From Moritella viscosa (GTDB lineage Bacteria; Pseudomonadota; Gammaproteobacteria; Enterobacterales; Moritellaceae), in contig LN554852.1 in the NCBI GenBank assembly GCA_000953735.1, forward strand, positions 2,615,846 through 2,679,845: a DNA stretch of 64,000 nucleotides. Reading direction: 5' to 3'. The stretch's first letter is position 1, and each line of letters opens with the position of its first letter. A program made the translations under genes and the position numbers. Positions 45,810-55,153 of this stretch are shown here, in pieces. Under the pieces are notes generated by a model, which was given only the letters and a program-made list of their open reading frames with translations, was not told where the DNA came from and did no database searches.

Positions 45810-46277
45810 ATGCAAAATAATATTACAATTTGGGTTGACGCAGATGCTTGTCCGATCCCAATGAAAGAAATACTTTTTCGTGCAGCAGTTCGCGTGAAAG
45901 TGCCACTAGTATTAGTTGCAAACCATTGGATACGCGTCCCTGCCTCTCCCTATATTTCAATGACACAAGTACCTTCAGGTTTTGATGTTGCCGATGATCA
46001 TATCGTGTTGAAAGTGGCAAAAGATGATCTTGTTATTACATCCGATATACCACTTGCAGCAGAAGTCATCGAAAAAGGTGCACATGTGATCACTTCTCGT
46101 GGTGAAAAATATACATTAAGCAATATTCGTCAACGTCTTAATATAAGAGACTTTATGGATACCATGCGAGCGAGTGGTGAAATGACGGGTGGCCCAGCCG
46201 CTTTGGGGTCAAAAGATAAACAGGCGTTTGGTAATGCACTTGACCAATACCTTGCTAAGTATGCGAATAAATCTTAA
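45810..46277 (+). CDS. UPF0178 (YaiI/YqxD) family protein
   Basis: 155 residues. It starts [22 protein letters not shown], the family's invariant start with the Asp pair, followed by [30 protein letters not shown] and later [27 protein letters not shown]. The PIN-like acidic residues suggest nuclease activity, but the role is not established. Cytoplasmic. The next gene starts 32 bp later. Confidence 0.93.
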   Translation: MQNNITIWVDADACPIPMKEILFRAAVRVKVPLVLVANHWIRVPASPYISMTQVPSGFDVADDHIVLKVAKDDLVITSDIPLAAEVIEKGAHVITSRGEKYTLSNIRQRLNIRDFMDTMRASGEMTGGPAALGSKDKQAFGNALDQYLAKYANKS

Positions 46278-46309
46278 TTTTCATTAATATCGAACCCTAG
46301 GAATCATTT

Positions 46310-46783
46310 GTGCAAAAAATTGCTGTGTTTGTTGACGTTCAAAATATTTATTACACTACTCGCCAAACTTATGGCCGCCAGTTTAATTACCGAAAACTCT
46401 GGCAACACTTATTATTACAAGGAGACGTAGTAACAGCGTATGCCTATGCCATTGATAAGGGTGATGATCAACAACGTAAATTCCAAGATGCACTCAAACA
46501 TATCGGTTTTGATGTGAAGCTAAAACCCTTTATCCAACGCAGTGATGGTTCAGCGAAAGGTGACTGGGATGTTGGGATCACAATCGATGTACTACAAGTC
46601 GCAGAATCGGTCGATACTGTTGTACTGCTCTCTGGAGATGGTGACTTTTCTATCTTGCTTGATACGATAAAGGCCCGTCATCAAGTCAGAGCTGAAGTTT
46701 ATGGTGTGCCAGCCTTAACCGCGAATGCTTTAATCAATAGCGCGACCGTATTCACTCCTATTTATGAAGATTTTTTATTGTAA
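46310..46783 (+). CDS. NYN-domain (LabA/DUF88) protein
   Basis: 157 residues. IAVFVDVQNIYYTTRQ, KGDWDVGITIDVLQ and VVLLSGDGDFSILLD provide the conserved Asp/Asn set of NYN-type PIN nucleases. It is probably an RNase, but its target is unknown. The start is GTG at 46310 behind CCTAGGAATC. It is close behind the UPF0178 gene and probably cotranscribed; a terminator follows. Confidence 0.9.
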   Translation: MQKIAVFVDVQNIYYTTRQTYGRQFNYRKLWQHLLLQGDVVTAYAYAIDKGDDQQRKFQDALKHIGFDVKLKPFIQRSDGSAKGDWDVGITIDVLQVAESVDTVVLLSGDGDFSILLDTIKARHQVRAEVYGVPALTANALINSATVFTPIYEDFLL

Positions 46784-46889
46784 TAATCTGAATAAATTTT
46801 GAACGTCTATTTACGTATACAGGTGTTTTATAACGCAACCTCATAATCATAACTACGCTCTAGTAAAAAACACCGTATAACGCAGTCGT

Positions 46890-46927
46890 AAAAAGCAAGT
46901 TAGGTTTATGGCCTGACTTACTTTTTG
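46890..46927 (+). terminator. Terminator after the NYN gene
   Basis: AAAAAGCAAGTTAGG and CCTGACTTACTTTTT pair over 15 positions with one G-T and one mismatch (loop TTTATGG), ending in a T tract. About 110 bp past the stop. Confidence 0.8.
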
Positions 46928-47008
46928 TTAAGTCCGACATAAAACAATATTATAAAAAAGGCCAAAATGACCTACACTGAAAGTAGCATAACTAACTGAG
47001 TAACAAGC

Positions 47009-47917
47009 ATGCATATATTGATAACGGGTGGCACTGGCTTTATCGGCCAAGCATTTATTAATACCTTTCAAGCTGATTATCAATTTACCGTATTGACCCG
47101 CGATGTTAATAATGCAAAAGCTATCTTTTCACATATTTCGACGCACAACATCAAGTTCATCTCGCAGTTACATGAGTTACCGAGTGCAATTCATATCGAT
47201 GCAGTGTTCAATTTGGCTGGTGCTCCTATTATGGACAAAATGTGGAGTGCAAAACACAAACATGTTTTAGAATCGAGTCGCTGGGAAACAACACAACATC
47301 TGGTCGATTTAATTTCAACAAAAACGATCACCCCCGACGTCTTTATCAGTGGTTCAGCCGTTGGCGTTTATGGTCGACAAGGTGACCGCTGCATTGATGA
47401 GAAACACCTAGAGCATTATCCCGAATATGCGAGCAAGCTATGTGAACATTGGGAAGAAATAGCTCGTACATGTTGCCCGTCAACCCGTACTGTTATATTA
47501 CGCACAGGTATTGTATTAGATAAAGATAAAGGCGCATTGCAAAAAATGGCATTCCCTTTTAAGTTAGGACTTGGCGGCCCTATAGGGAAAGGCCATCAAT
47601 ACATGTCATGGATACATATTGACGACATGGTTGCTGCCATCAGTTATTTGTTACAGCATAAGTCAGCCAGTGGCACCTTTAACCTGACATCACCAAACCC
47701 AGTGACTAATAATGATTTCTCCCAAAAATTAGCCGCTTGCTTTGGTAAAAAAGCACGCTTAGCAACACCTGTACTTCTTTTAAGGTTAATACTGGGCGAA
47801 CGTGCCGACCTCCTTGTATATGGTCAACGCGTATTACCAACTCGATTACTGGATGCTGGTTTTACGTTTCACTATGATTCATTAGAGCAAGCATTTTCAG
47901 CTATCTATGATGCATAA
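47009..47917 (+). CDS. TIGR01777 (YfcH-like) NAD-dependent epimerase
   Basis: 302 residues. The Rossmann start ITGGTGFIGQAF is followed by FNLAGAPI, SGSAVGVYG, and RTGIVLDKDKGALQKM, with GGPIGKGHQYMSWIHIDDMV, all signatures of TIGR01777. It belongs to the SDR superfamily, and the substrate is unknown. Single gene between the NYN terminator and the convergent genes near comEC. Confidence 0.92.
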   Translation: MHILITGGTGFIGQAFINTFQADYQFTVLTRDVNNAKAIFSHISTHNIKFISQLHELPSAIHIDAVFNLAGAPIMDKMWSAKHKHVLESSRWETTQHLVDLISTKTITPDVFISGSAVGVYGRQGDRCIDEKHLEHYPEYASKLCEHWEEIARTCCPSTRTVILRTGIVLDKDKGALQKMAFPFKLGLGGPIGKGHQYMSWIHIDDMVAAISYLLQHKSASGTFNLTSPNPVTNNDFSQKLAACFGKKARLATPVLLLRLILGERADLLVYGQRVLPTRLLDAGFTFHYDSLEQAFSAIYDA

Positions 47918-47938
47918 TTGTCTAAATCTTGATAAAGC

Positions 47939-48283
47939 TTATTCAGGCCCAAGTTTTCTTGCTAATCTAATTGCATCCAATATATTAACAATCCATACGC
48001 AGAGCAACACAATGGTTGCAAGGTGCATATTTTGTGTGTCTATAGATGCAACCTGCTGTGTCACTAATTGGTTAATATTTAGCAAATCGATATTACCACC
48101 AGATAACATCACTTGATCTACAATTAATTGCGTCTGCGTTATAGTGACATCTATAATGTAATACAGTGGTAGTGCAGCAATAACTGCAAAGACAACCGCC
48201 GCGATATACTTCTTTAACCACCAATGTCCAGCACCTGGAAATAAGAACGCGGATAATAGGCTCGCTTTAAGGGGTTTATTCAT
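47939..48283 (-). CDS. Small membrane protein of unknown function
   Basis: 114 residues. FLFPGAGHWWLKKYIAAVVFAVIAALPLYYIID, near the N-terminus, is one membrane span and recalls TM2-type proteins. A second span (ATIVLLCVWIVNILDAIRLA) lies near the C-terminus, with a polar loop of about 40 residues between. No function is proposed. It begins eight bases after the comEC-like gene on the same strand. Confidence 0.8.
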   Translation of the reverse strand: MNKPLKASLLSAFLFPGAGHWWLKKYIAAVVFAVIAALPLYYIIDVTITQTQLIVDQVMLSGGNIDLLNINQLVTQQVASIDTQNMHLATIVLLCVWIVNILDAIRLARKLGPE

Positions 48284-48291
48284 AACATCTC

Positions 48292-49875
48292 CTAACTCAA
48301 TATATGGCTATAACAAACTAAAGGTAATAATAACAAGGATAAAGAATGTAGTGTCACTTGTAACGGTTTAAATATTAAACCAGCCATAAATAATACAAAC
48401 ATAAGCAACAAACAGTTATAAAAGACTGTGTTTAATTCCGTTCCAACATCAATCCAAATAACATCATTCGAGGTCAATGTCTCCCATATCTCTAGGATGA
48501 TATCCAAGAGTGTATTAACGTTACTCATGAATATACGACTAAACATCGGTAGAACAGGCAATAGAATTACCGCAAACAACAAGACTGGTAATATTAACAC
48601 GCTAAATATGGGAATGAAGATCAGGTTGATTATGGCGGATAACCAACTAAAGCCTGAAAAAATCGTCATTTGGATGGGTAATAAAAGTAATGTAAACAGC
48701 ACTTGGTTACAGCATACATGCGTTAATTTCCGATAAGTATTTTTTATGGTCTGTTTTATTGGACTTTTATCCCTGACTGGGGTTCCTGTTCGACTTAACC
48801 AAACTAATATAAATACAGACGCCATTGCTGAAAATGACAGCCAAAAACTAATCGAAAATACAGTTAAAGGATCCAACAGCAAAGTCACCAACAACATTGT
48901 CGCGAACAATTGAAATAATGTAACTTTGTAATATTGAACACGATATAAACAATGAATACACAGTAAAACAATAGCACGTAGCGCAGGTAATGAAAAACCC
49001 GCAATCCACGCATAAAAGATGGCTCCGACAAGGCTTATCGATAAACTAATAACAAGATTATAGGGGCCCCCAAATAACCTTAATAATCGTCGCGAGCAAA
49101 CATAAAAAAAACCAAAAATAAGTCCAATATGCAAACCTGATATTGCAACCAAGTGACCAATACCGAGTAATTTGAACTGTGCCCAAAGTTCATTATTAAT
49201 ATAACTGCGATCACCAAATGTTAACGCGTACAACATAGGGTTTGCATTAATCGGTAATACAGATTTAAACATCTGATACAAGTCACCGCGTAAATTCAAC
49301 TGAGGTTGAATCACCTCCCCCTTTTCAATTAACCCTATATATTGAATATGCCGTGATAACAATCTAGATTTAAAGGAAGGGAAGACATTATCATCCACAT
49401 TAATCTTTGGCTTAATTAATCGTACTTTGAACCGCCATACTTGGCCGATACCCAGATCCCCTGGATAGTGGTATTCTGGATTTGACCATTTCAAGGCCAG
49501 TTTAGGTTGTACAAAAGACAACGCTGTATTATTGATCTCGATAACCTTTACATCGAACGAAAGTAGGTTTTTTTTATTTACTAATGTTATTACCTCAGCT
49601 GTTATGATATTGTCTTCTGAAGCTTCCACTTGTGGTTTTTTGTATTGCGATGTCGTATTATTGAATAACGTATTCGCTTCATTTATTACGCTATTTTTAT
49701 ACAAAATAGACCAGCTTAATGCAACAAACAGAAGTACTAATATAGATGGTACTTTCACATAAAAAAGGATAAAGACCACGATCGTCATTATCGTTAAAAA
49801 TTGAATACGTTCGATATCAACAAAGAACATACTTATTAATATGGTAATGGAAAGTAGTATGGCCTTAACGGTCAT
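48292..49875 (-). CDS. ComEC/Rec2-like DNA uptake protein lacking the nuclease domain
   Basis: 527 residues. An N-terminal hydrophobic part and an OB-like domain (about 90-170) are followed by the competence domain with HLVAISGLHIGLIFGFFYV (about 240) and IAGFSLPALRAIVLLCIH, then several helices. Known full-length proteins carry a C-terminal metallo-beta-lactamase-like domain of about 250 residues, for a total near 750. Here the protein ends after the last helix (…LLPLVCYSHILS), with no HxHxDH motif. It may still form a DNA channel, or be a remnant. Confidence 0.85.
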   Translation of the reverse strand: MTVKAILLSITILISMFFVDIERIQFLTIMTIVVFILFYVKVPSILVLLFVALSWSILYKNSVINEANTLFNNTTSQYKKPQVEASEDNIITAEVITLVNKKNLLSFDVKVIEINNTALSFVQPKLALKWSNPEYHYPGDLGIGQVWRFKVRLIKPKINVDDNVFPSFKSRLLSRHIQYIGLIEKGEVIQPQLNLRGDLYQMFKSVLPINANPMLYALTFGDRSYINNELWAQFKLLGIGHLVAISGLHIGLIFGFFYVCSRRLLRLFGGPYNLVISLSISLVGAIFYAWIAGFSLPALRAIVLLCIHCLYRVQYYKVTLFQLFATMLLVTLLLDPLTVFSISFWLSFSAMASVFILVWLSRTGTPVRDKSPIKQTIKNTYRKLTHVCCNQVLFTLLLLPIQMTIFSGFSWLSAIINLIFIPIFSVLILPVLLFAVILLPVLPMFSRIFMSNVNTLLDIILEIWETLTSNDVIWIDVGTELNTVFYNCLLLMFVLFMAGLIFKPLQVTLHSLSLLLLPLVCYSHILS

Positions 49876-49902
49876 TCATTACCCCTGAGAATGATTAGAA
49901 TT

Positions 49903-50421
49903 ATGCCTAAGAATTTAATTAAGAAATATCTCCCAAATCCAGAATCAATCAAAGAACATAAGCACCTTAAAATTTTTGGTGATCTGTTACACAACGCAAA
50001 CCTCTGGCATTTAAATCGCCGCTCTGCAGCTGGTGCTTTCGCAGTTGGTATTTTTATGGCGTTTGTTCCCGTACCTTTTCAGATGTTATTAGCAGCTGGC
50101 TTTGCCATTTTATTCCGTGTAAATTTGCCATTATCAGTAGCGCTCGTGTGGTTATCAAACCCCATTACCATGCCACCAATGTTTTTTGCCACTTATGAGT
50201 TAGGTGCATGGATATTGCAAGAACCAGTCCATCCATTCTCGTTCGAGCTAACAATAGATTGGTTAATGCAGGCTATAACTTTATATGGTCCGGCATTTCT
50301 ACTTGGCTGTTTTGTATCCGGCACATTCTTTTCTATTGCTGGTTATTTTAGTATCCGTTGGTTATGGCGTTGGAAAATTATTAACGCTTGGAAGAAACGT
50401 AAAGCATCACGCACAAAATAA
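49903..50421 (+). CDS. DUF2062 membrane protein
   Basis: 172 residues. MPKNLIKKYLPNPESIKEHKHLK is the usual start of the family, so the ATG at 49903 is chosen; an ATG four codons earlier is also open. Then RRSAAGAFAVGIFMAFVPVPFQM and VWLSNPITMPPMFFATYELG are the conserved DUF2062 segments, with two or three membrane helices and a basic tail. Its function is unknown. It is divergent from comEC, as is common in Vibrio. Confidence 0.9.
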   Translation: MPKNLIKKYLPNPESIKEHKHLKIFGDLLHNANLWHLNRRSAAGAFAVGIFMAFVPVPFQMLLAAGFAILFRVNLPLSVALVWLSNPITMPPMFFATYELGAWILQEPVHPFSFELTIDWLMQAITLYGPAFLLGCFVSGTFFSIAGYFSIRWLWRWKIINAWKKRKASRTK

Positions 50422-50435
50422 GTGTTAAAAATGAG

Positions 50436-50473
50436 AAGGCCACATCACTTAACCAGTTATGTGGCCTTTTTTA
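50436..50473 (+). terminator. Terminator after the DUF2062 gene
   Basis: AAGGCCACAT / ATGTGGCCTT form a perfect 10-bp stem, followed by TTTTTT. Confidence 0.9.
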
Positions 50474-50806
50474 TTCTTATCAACTTTAATTCATTATTAC
50501 ACACGACAAGATAGAGCTACTGAACTGTAATATAGGTTAGAACATATTAAGATGTTAGCCCCCATAATTAAGTGGCAATATTACATAATTACACCCTCAC
50601 TATTTCCCCCAATACTTAAGCTTCTTTTGCTATATATTTATTTTCAATCAGATGAATGTACTATTATTTAATGCTAATTTCATGTCTTTAGATGATTGTT
50701 TGTTTACGTATCTGATAGCTAAAATAGTGACCATTATTAGGCATTCGATTTATACAAAATGTATATATTGATTGTGCTAGCAACATAAATTGAAAGGGAC
50801 TTTATT
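50474..50806. other. Gene-free AT-rich stretch
   Basis: About 330 bp without a supported gene or strong signal; it presumably carries the promoter of the small gene at 50807. Confidence 0.5.
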
Positions 50807-51058
50807 TTGAAAAGCTCAGCTTCATTTTTAATGGTTTTATTATCGACTTCAGCAATAGCAGCTGAAGCGCCAAAGACATATAACAGTATTGGCGCAGACT
50901 TTAACGCTCAAGTACTTGTAGCGCCATCTCAAAAAACTGGATATTATTTATTACAATTTAATGGTTTTGAGCATGATGACGTCCTAATTACAAGCTAGGG
51001 TCACTATACAACGCGTAAAGCAAGTGATTTTGTGACACAAATTAAAGCCGTATATTAG
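50807..51058 (+). pseudogene. Small secreted protein with internal stop codon
   Basis: From a TTG start (50807, behind GAAAGGG) the frame codes a signal peptide (SASFLMVLLSTSAIAAEA) and a short mature part ending …HDDVLITS at a TAG (50996-50998). The same frame continues GHYTTRKASDFVTQIKAVY to a second stop at 51056-51058, giving about 83 residues if read through. The amino-acid quality on both sides of the TAG suggests a recent nonsense mutation. Function unknown. Confidence 0.6.
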
Positions 51059-51073
51059 TCGTCACATTTGAAA

Positions 51074-51116
51074 ATGATTATATTCAGCAATAAGACATTA
51101 TGCTGAATATAATCAT
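51074..51116 (-). terminator. Terminator of the lolCDE operon
   Basis: ATGATTATATTCAGCA (51074-51089) and its exact complement (51101-51116) form a 16-bp stem; on the minus strand TTTTC follows. It is just after the lolE stop. Confidence 0.85.
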
Positions 51117-51120
51117 GCCA

Positions 51121-52368
51121 TTATTTATTGCCTAATTCACGCGCAGGCTGTATCGAACATGCTTTGTTTGCCGGGTATATAGTGGCTATTACACTCATAA
51201 GAATGGCAACACCACCAACCACCAGTACATCGTTTAATGCCAATTGTGACGGTAAAAAGTCAATAAAGTAAATATCACCAGATAAGAACTCATGACCTAT
51301 TAAACCTTCAATAAATTTGATAATCACAGTTAAATTCTCTGAGATTAAAATCCCCAGTATTGTCCCTGACACGACACCAAGAATACCGTTAATACCGCCG
51401 TGTACAATGAAGATCAAACGTAATAACGTATTTGACGCCCCCATCGTTTTTAAAATAGCAATATCTGCTCGCTTATCATTAACAGCCATAACTAAGGTTG
51501 TGACAATATTAAAACAAGCCACAGCAATAACTAAAATCAAGATCACGTACATCAAACTTTTAACCATCTGAATGTCTTGATATAAGAAACCCTGACTTGT
51601 CATCCAGCTGCGAATGTACAAGTAATGATCTAACTGATTACCCGCTTCACGCACAATACGGTTAGCCGCAAAAATGTCAGTCACTTTAATACTCAAGCCA
51701 TCGGCTTTAAACGCTTTACCTTGAATATCTTGGGCTGCACTCAGGGGCACATAAGCGAGGTTATTGTCTAATTGACCACTTAGATGAATGATGCCTGATA
51801 CAGTAAAGCTAAAACGGCGTGGCGCTTTAAAAGATTGCCCTGATTGCTGGGATAATAATACCGTGACAGTATCTCCAAGCGCTAAACTAAGCTCTTTTGC
51901 AATGCCTCGACCGAGCACAACTTGTCTATTATTTGTCTGGTCATTAAGACTATCCCACGTCCCCTGTGCAACATAGCGGTATACCTCAGAGACTTGCTTT
52001 TCAGCCTCACTGTCAACAGCTCGAAGTTGAACAGCCTTTAATTCATTACCCTTTTGTAATAAGCCATTAAGTTTAATAAACGGTGCTGCACCGACAACTT
52101 CCGGGTGTGTGAGTAATTTTGCCTTTGCACTCTGCCAGTCATCAAAGGGTTCACTCACCCCTTCAAGTTCGCCATTAGGCACAACCGCTAAGATCCGATT
52201 TTTAAGCTCATACTCAAAACCGTTCATTGCAGATAAACCAATGATCAGTACCATCACACCTAATGCGATACCAACGGTCGAAGACGCCGAGATAAACGCA
52301 ATAAAGCCATTTCGACGCTTAGATGATGTATACCTCAGTCCGATATAAGCCGCTAACGGACGAAACAT
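51121..52368 (-). CDS. lolE: Lipoprotein-releasing ABC permease LolE
   Basis: 415 residues. Starts [30 protein letters not shown], the LolC/E start, then a first helix, a large periplasmic domain (about 45-270) and three C-terminal helices, ending PARELGNK. The order (permease, ATPase, permease, this one last) matches lolCDE and makes this LolE. With LolC and LolD it detaches outer-membrane lipoproteins from the inner membrane and passes them to LolA. The ATG overlaps the lolD stop (TAATG). Confidence 0.92.
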   Translation of the reverse strand: MFRPLAAYIGLRYTSSKRRNGFIAFISASSTVGIALGVMVLIIGLSAMNGFEYELKNRILAVVPNGELEGVSEPFDDWQSAKAKLLTHPEVVGAAPFIKLNGLLQKGNELKAVQLRAVDSEAEKQVSEVYRYVAQGTWDSLNDQTNNRQVVLGRGIAKELSLALGDTVTVLLSQQSGQSFKAPRRFSFTVSGIIHLSGQLDNNLAYVPLSAAQDIQGKAFKADGLSIKVTDIFAANRIVREAGNQLDHYLYIRSWMTSQGFLYQDIQMVKSLMYVILILVIAVACFNIVTTLVMAVNDKRADIAILKTMGASNTLLRLIFIVHGGINGILGVVSGTILGILISENLTVIIKFIEGLIGHEFLSGDIYFIDFLPSQLALNDVLVVGGVAILMSVIATIYPANKACSIQPARELGNK

Positions 52369-53087
52369 TATACTTCCTCCGTAATAGCATTTGTCTGTAC
52401 CGCTTCATTCTCGTTTGTTAGTACACCATCGGCCATATGTAAAGTACGTCCTAATCGGTTTGCTAGCTCTTCATCATGGGTAACGATAATAAAGGCCGTA
52501 TCACAAGTCTCATTTAATTCTTTGATCAAATTGAAAATCGTTTCGGCACTGCTTTGGTCTAAATTACCCGTTGGTTCATCCGCAAACACAATATTAGGTT
52601 CATTAATCAAGGCACGTGCAATCGCAACACGTTGACGTTCACCACCAGAAAGTTCGCTGGGTTTATGTTCAACACGATGTGATAACCCGACTCGATCTAA
52701 TATTGCCAATGCTTTTTGTTTCGCTAAAGACACTTTCATACCGGCAATCAACAACGGCATACACACATTTTCTAATGCCGTAAACTCATTTAGCAGGTGA
52801 TGAAATTGATATACAAAACCCATGTTCTGATTACGCATCGCCGCTTGTTGTTTTTCTGACATACTGTGAATATCAACACCGTTGAGATATACAGAGCCAG
52901 AGGTAGGCGTATCTAACGCGCCCATCAAATGTAACAATGTACTTTTACCTGAACCTGAACGGCCAACGATCGCAACAAGTTCACCTTTTTCGACCGTTAA
53001 TGACACTTGCTTTAATACGTGAGTATCAAGGTTACCTTCTTGGTAAATTTTTTCGAGGTTATTGCAAACTAATAAAGAATTATTCAT
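52368..53087 (-). CDS. lolD: Lipoprotein-releasing ABC ATPase LolD
   Basis: 239 residues. Walker [11 protein letters not shown]-loop [15 protein letters not shown], signature [15 protein letters not shown], Walker [13 protein letters not shown], and switch His in IVTHDEELA. The QFHHLL and ENV segments are LolD-like. It powers lipoprotein release. The start chosen at 53087 ([11 protein letters not shown]) overlaps the end of lolC by eight bases; an upstream in-frame start lies deeper within lolC. Confidence 0.95.
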   Translation of the reverse strand: MNNSLLVCNNLEKIYQEGNLDTHVLKQVSLTVEKGELVAIVGRSGSGKSTLLHLMGALDTPTSGSVYLNGVDIHSMSEKQQAAMRNQNMGFVYQFHHLLNEFTALENVCMPLLIAGMKVSLAKQKALAILDRVGLSHRVEHKPSELSGGERQRVAIARALINEPNIVFADEPTGNLDQSSAETIFNLIKELNETCDTAFIIVTHDEELANRLGRTLHMADGVLTNENEAVQTNAITEEV

Positions 53088-54306
53088 AACGTAATGCCTC
53101 GGCAGGTTTAACATTTGCCGCTCTAAATGCAGGATAAAGTGTTGCGAGTAGACTTAATGCAATCGCACCGAAAATAATGGACGCGATCTGCGACCAATCA
53201 AATAAAACAGGTAATAAACGCGCACCACCTGATGCTTGCGCTAAAAGGTTAAGCCCGATGAGCGACATAAATTCATTGAGGTTAGCTGCTAATGCGATAC
53301 CCATTATGCCACCCGCAATTGCCCCCAGAACACCGGTCCAAGCACCTTGGATAACAAATATTTGGACAATAGTGGGTCTATTCATACCCAAGGTTTTCAT
53401 GATAGCAACGTCCGTTTCTTTCTCTGTGACCAACATAACTAAGGATGACAAGATGTTAAAGACGGCAACGGTAATGATTAAGAACAGCAATAAACCAATC
53501 ATGTTCTTCTCCATTTTTACGGCTTGAAATAACTCGCCACGCGCAGTCTGCCAATCCAGTGAATCAAAATCGCTGAAGAAGTCACGACTAGCTAATTCAT
53601 TTACAGAAAACGGATCATGAACAAACACACGGTGTTGCATCTGACTCGAGGGTTTTAAGCGCGCCAATTTACCCGCATCGGTAATATTAACCAATACCTG
53701 TGTGGCTTCGACATCCGAACCAACAGAATAAATCCCCACCACCGTAAATTTACGTTGGCTCGGCACACGCCCCATCGGCGTAAAGACACTGCCTTTAGTC
53801 GAAATAAGTCTAATTTTATCACCGAGATTAACATTTAAAGATCTTGCCATGCTGCGCCCAATAATAATGTTGTACTTACCCGGTTGCAGTAATGAAATAT
53901 CACCAATGAGCATATTCTGGCGGATAACATCCCACTCAGGATACGTCGAGGGGTCGATGCCCTGTAACTGCGCACCTTGAATCTGGCTTTTACTTTGCAC
54001 CATAGCATCGGCTTGTAAGAAAGGCGTGACAGCAGCAACTAACGGATCATCAGTCAATGCAGACAAACTTTTATCTACATCCTTAGCCTCTGCTTTAGGC
54101 GTGACAATTACATGAGGAACCGCACCAAGGATACGGACTTTCAAATCCTGCTCAAAACCATTCATTACCGATAAAACAGTGATTAATGCTAATACACCAA
54201 TAGTGATACCAGCCGTCGAAAATAAGGTAATAAATGATACAAATCGATTGTTGCGCTTCGAGCGAGTATAACGCAAGCCGATGAATAAACTTAATGGGTA
54301 ATACAT
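53080..54306 (-). CDS. lolC: Lipoprotein-releasing ABC permease LolC
   Basis: 408 residues. Starts [30 protein letters not shown], with a first helix [24 protein letters not shown], a periplasmic domain, then three helices with [19 protein letters not shown], ending PAEALRYE. This is the usual LolC/LolE design; its place first in the operon makes it LolC. It partners LolE and LolD in the inner membrane. Confidence 0.92.
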   Translation of the reverse strand: MYYPLSLFIGLRYTRSKRNNRFVSFITLFSTAGITIGVLALITVLSVMNGFEQDLKVRILGAVPHVIVTPKAEAKDVDKSLSALTDDPLVAAVTPFLQADAMVQSKSQIQGAQLQGIDPSTYPEWDVIRQNMLIGDISLLQPGKYNIIIGRSMARSLNVNLGDKIRLISTKGSVFTPMGRVPSQRKFTVVGIYSVGSDVEATQVLVNITDAGKLARLKPSSQMQHRVFVHDPFSVNELASRDFFSDFDSLDWQTARGELFQAVKMEKNMIGLLLFLIITVAVFNILSSLVMLVTEKETDVAIMKTLGMNRPTIVQIFVIQGAWTGVLGAIAGGIMGIALAANLNEFMSLIGLNLLAQASGGARLLPVLFDWSQIASIIFGAIALSLLATLYPAFRAANVKPAEALRYE

Positions 54307-54524
54307 AAATATGATTAAGAAGACCTTGCTAAAAACGACTGTTCATTCTAGAGACATGCCCACTAATGAGCAAGTAAAATCACGTCTCCATACCAACTTG
54401 TGAGCGATTAGTTATTCTGGTTTAAAACAGCGTCTTAAAAGCTCAATACAATAAACTAAACAAGATAAATACAAATAAATATGCCACAATGACAGGTTAG
54501 TAATCTCGAAAAGGATGACAGCAA

Positions 54525-55103
54525 GTGACTCAACAATATTTTTCTATAAAACACAGTTTATCTGTCAATATTGAACCTGTTTCTATTGATCAAGTCCCAA
54601 CGTCCCGATTGGCACTCGAAAACGAAATGCCAATTCCATTTAAAATGGCTAATGACGTGGCAGAAATCGATAGTAATGCCTTACGCTCAATTCGAAACAT
54701 CGGCGAACAAGCTGACGCACTTGCTGATTTTTTACAGATGCAAAATAATAAAATCAATTTGATCATGGGTTATGTTCTCGCACAACAAGATCATCCCGAA
54801 TCACGTTTTAACTCAACTATATTTGGTGCCGGCGAAGTCAAATTCTTAGCTAATAGTGATTTTAAATTAGAAGAAGCCGTACGCATTAAAATATTCTTAC
54901 CCAATGACTCTTCGGCTATCTATTGCTATGGCACTATCTCGGCTCGTGAAGAACAAGAAGCAGATGACACGCTCATTGAATACACGGCATCGTATACGCG
55001 GATCCGCGATATTGATCGCGAAATATTAATTCGTGCAACGTTGCGAATCCAACAGCAACAGCTTAAACAACGAGCCGAGCAACGCCAAGAGAATGGTCTA
55101 TAA
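54525..55103 (+). CDS. PilZ-domain-like protein
   Basis: 192 residues. In marine gammaproteobacteria a PilZ protein gene often lies between lolC and mfd, as here. The region LEEAVRIKIFLPNDSSAIYCYGTISAREE…YTASYTRIRDIDREILIRA fits the PilZ beta-barrel, but the c-di-GMP motifs (RxxxR and DxSxxG) are not clear, so binding is uncertain. The tail is a Gln/Arg-rich helix. The start is GTG at 54525 behind AAAGGATGAC. mfd begins 50 bp downstream. Confidence 0.7.
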   Translation: MTQQYFSIKHSLSVNIEPVSIDQVPTSRLALENEMPIPFKMANDVAEIDSNALRSIRNIGEQADALADFLQMQNNKINLIMGYVLAQQDHPESRFNSTIFGAGEVKFLANSDFKLEEAVRIKIFLPNDSSAIYCYGTISAREEQEADDTLIEYTASYTRIRDIDREILIRATLRIQQQQLKQRAEQRQENGL

Positions 55104-55153
55104 ATAGACCAACGACACTATCCTCAACAATTACGATTAGATTACTGAAAACT

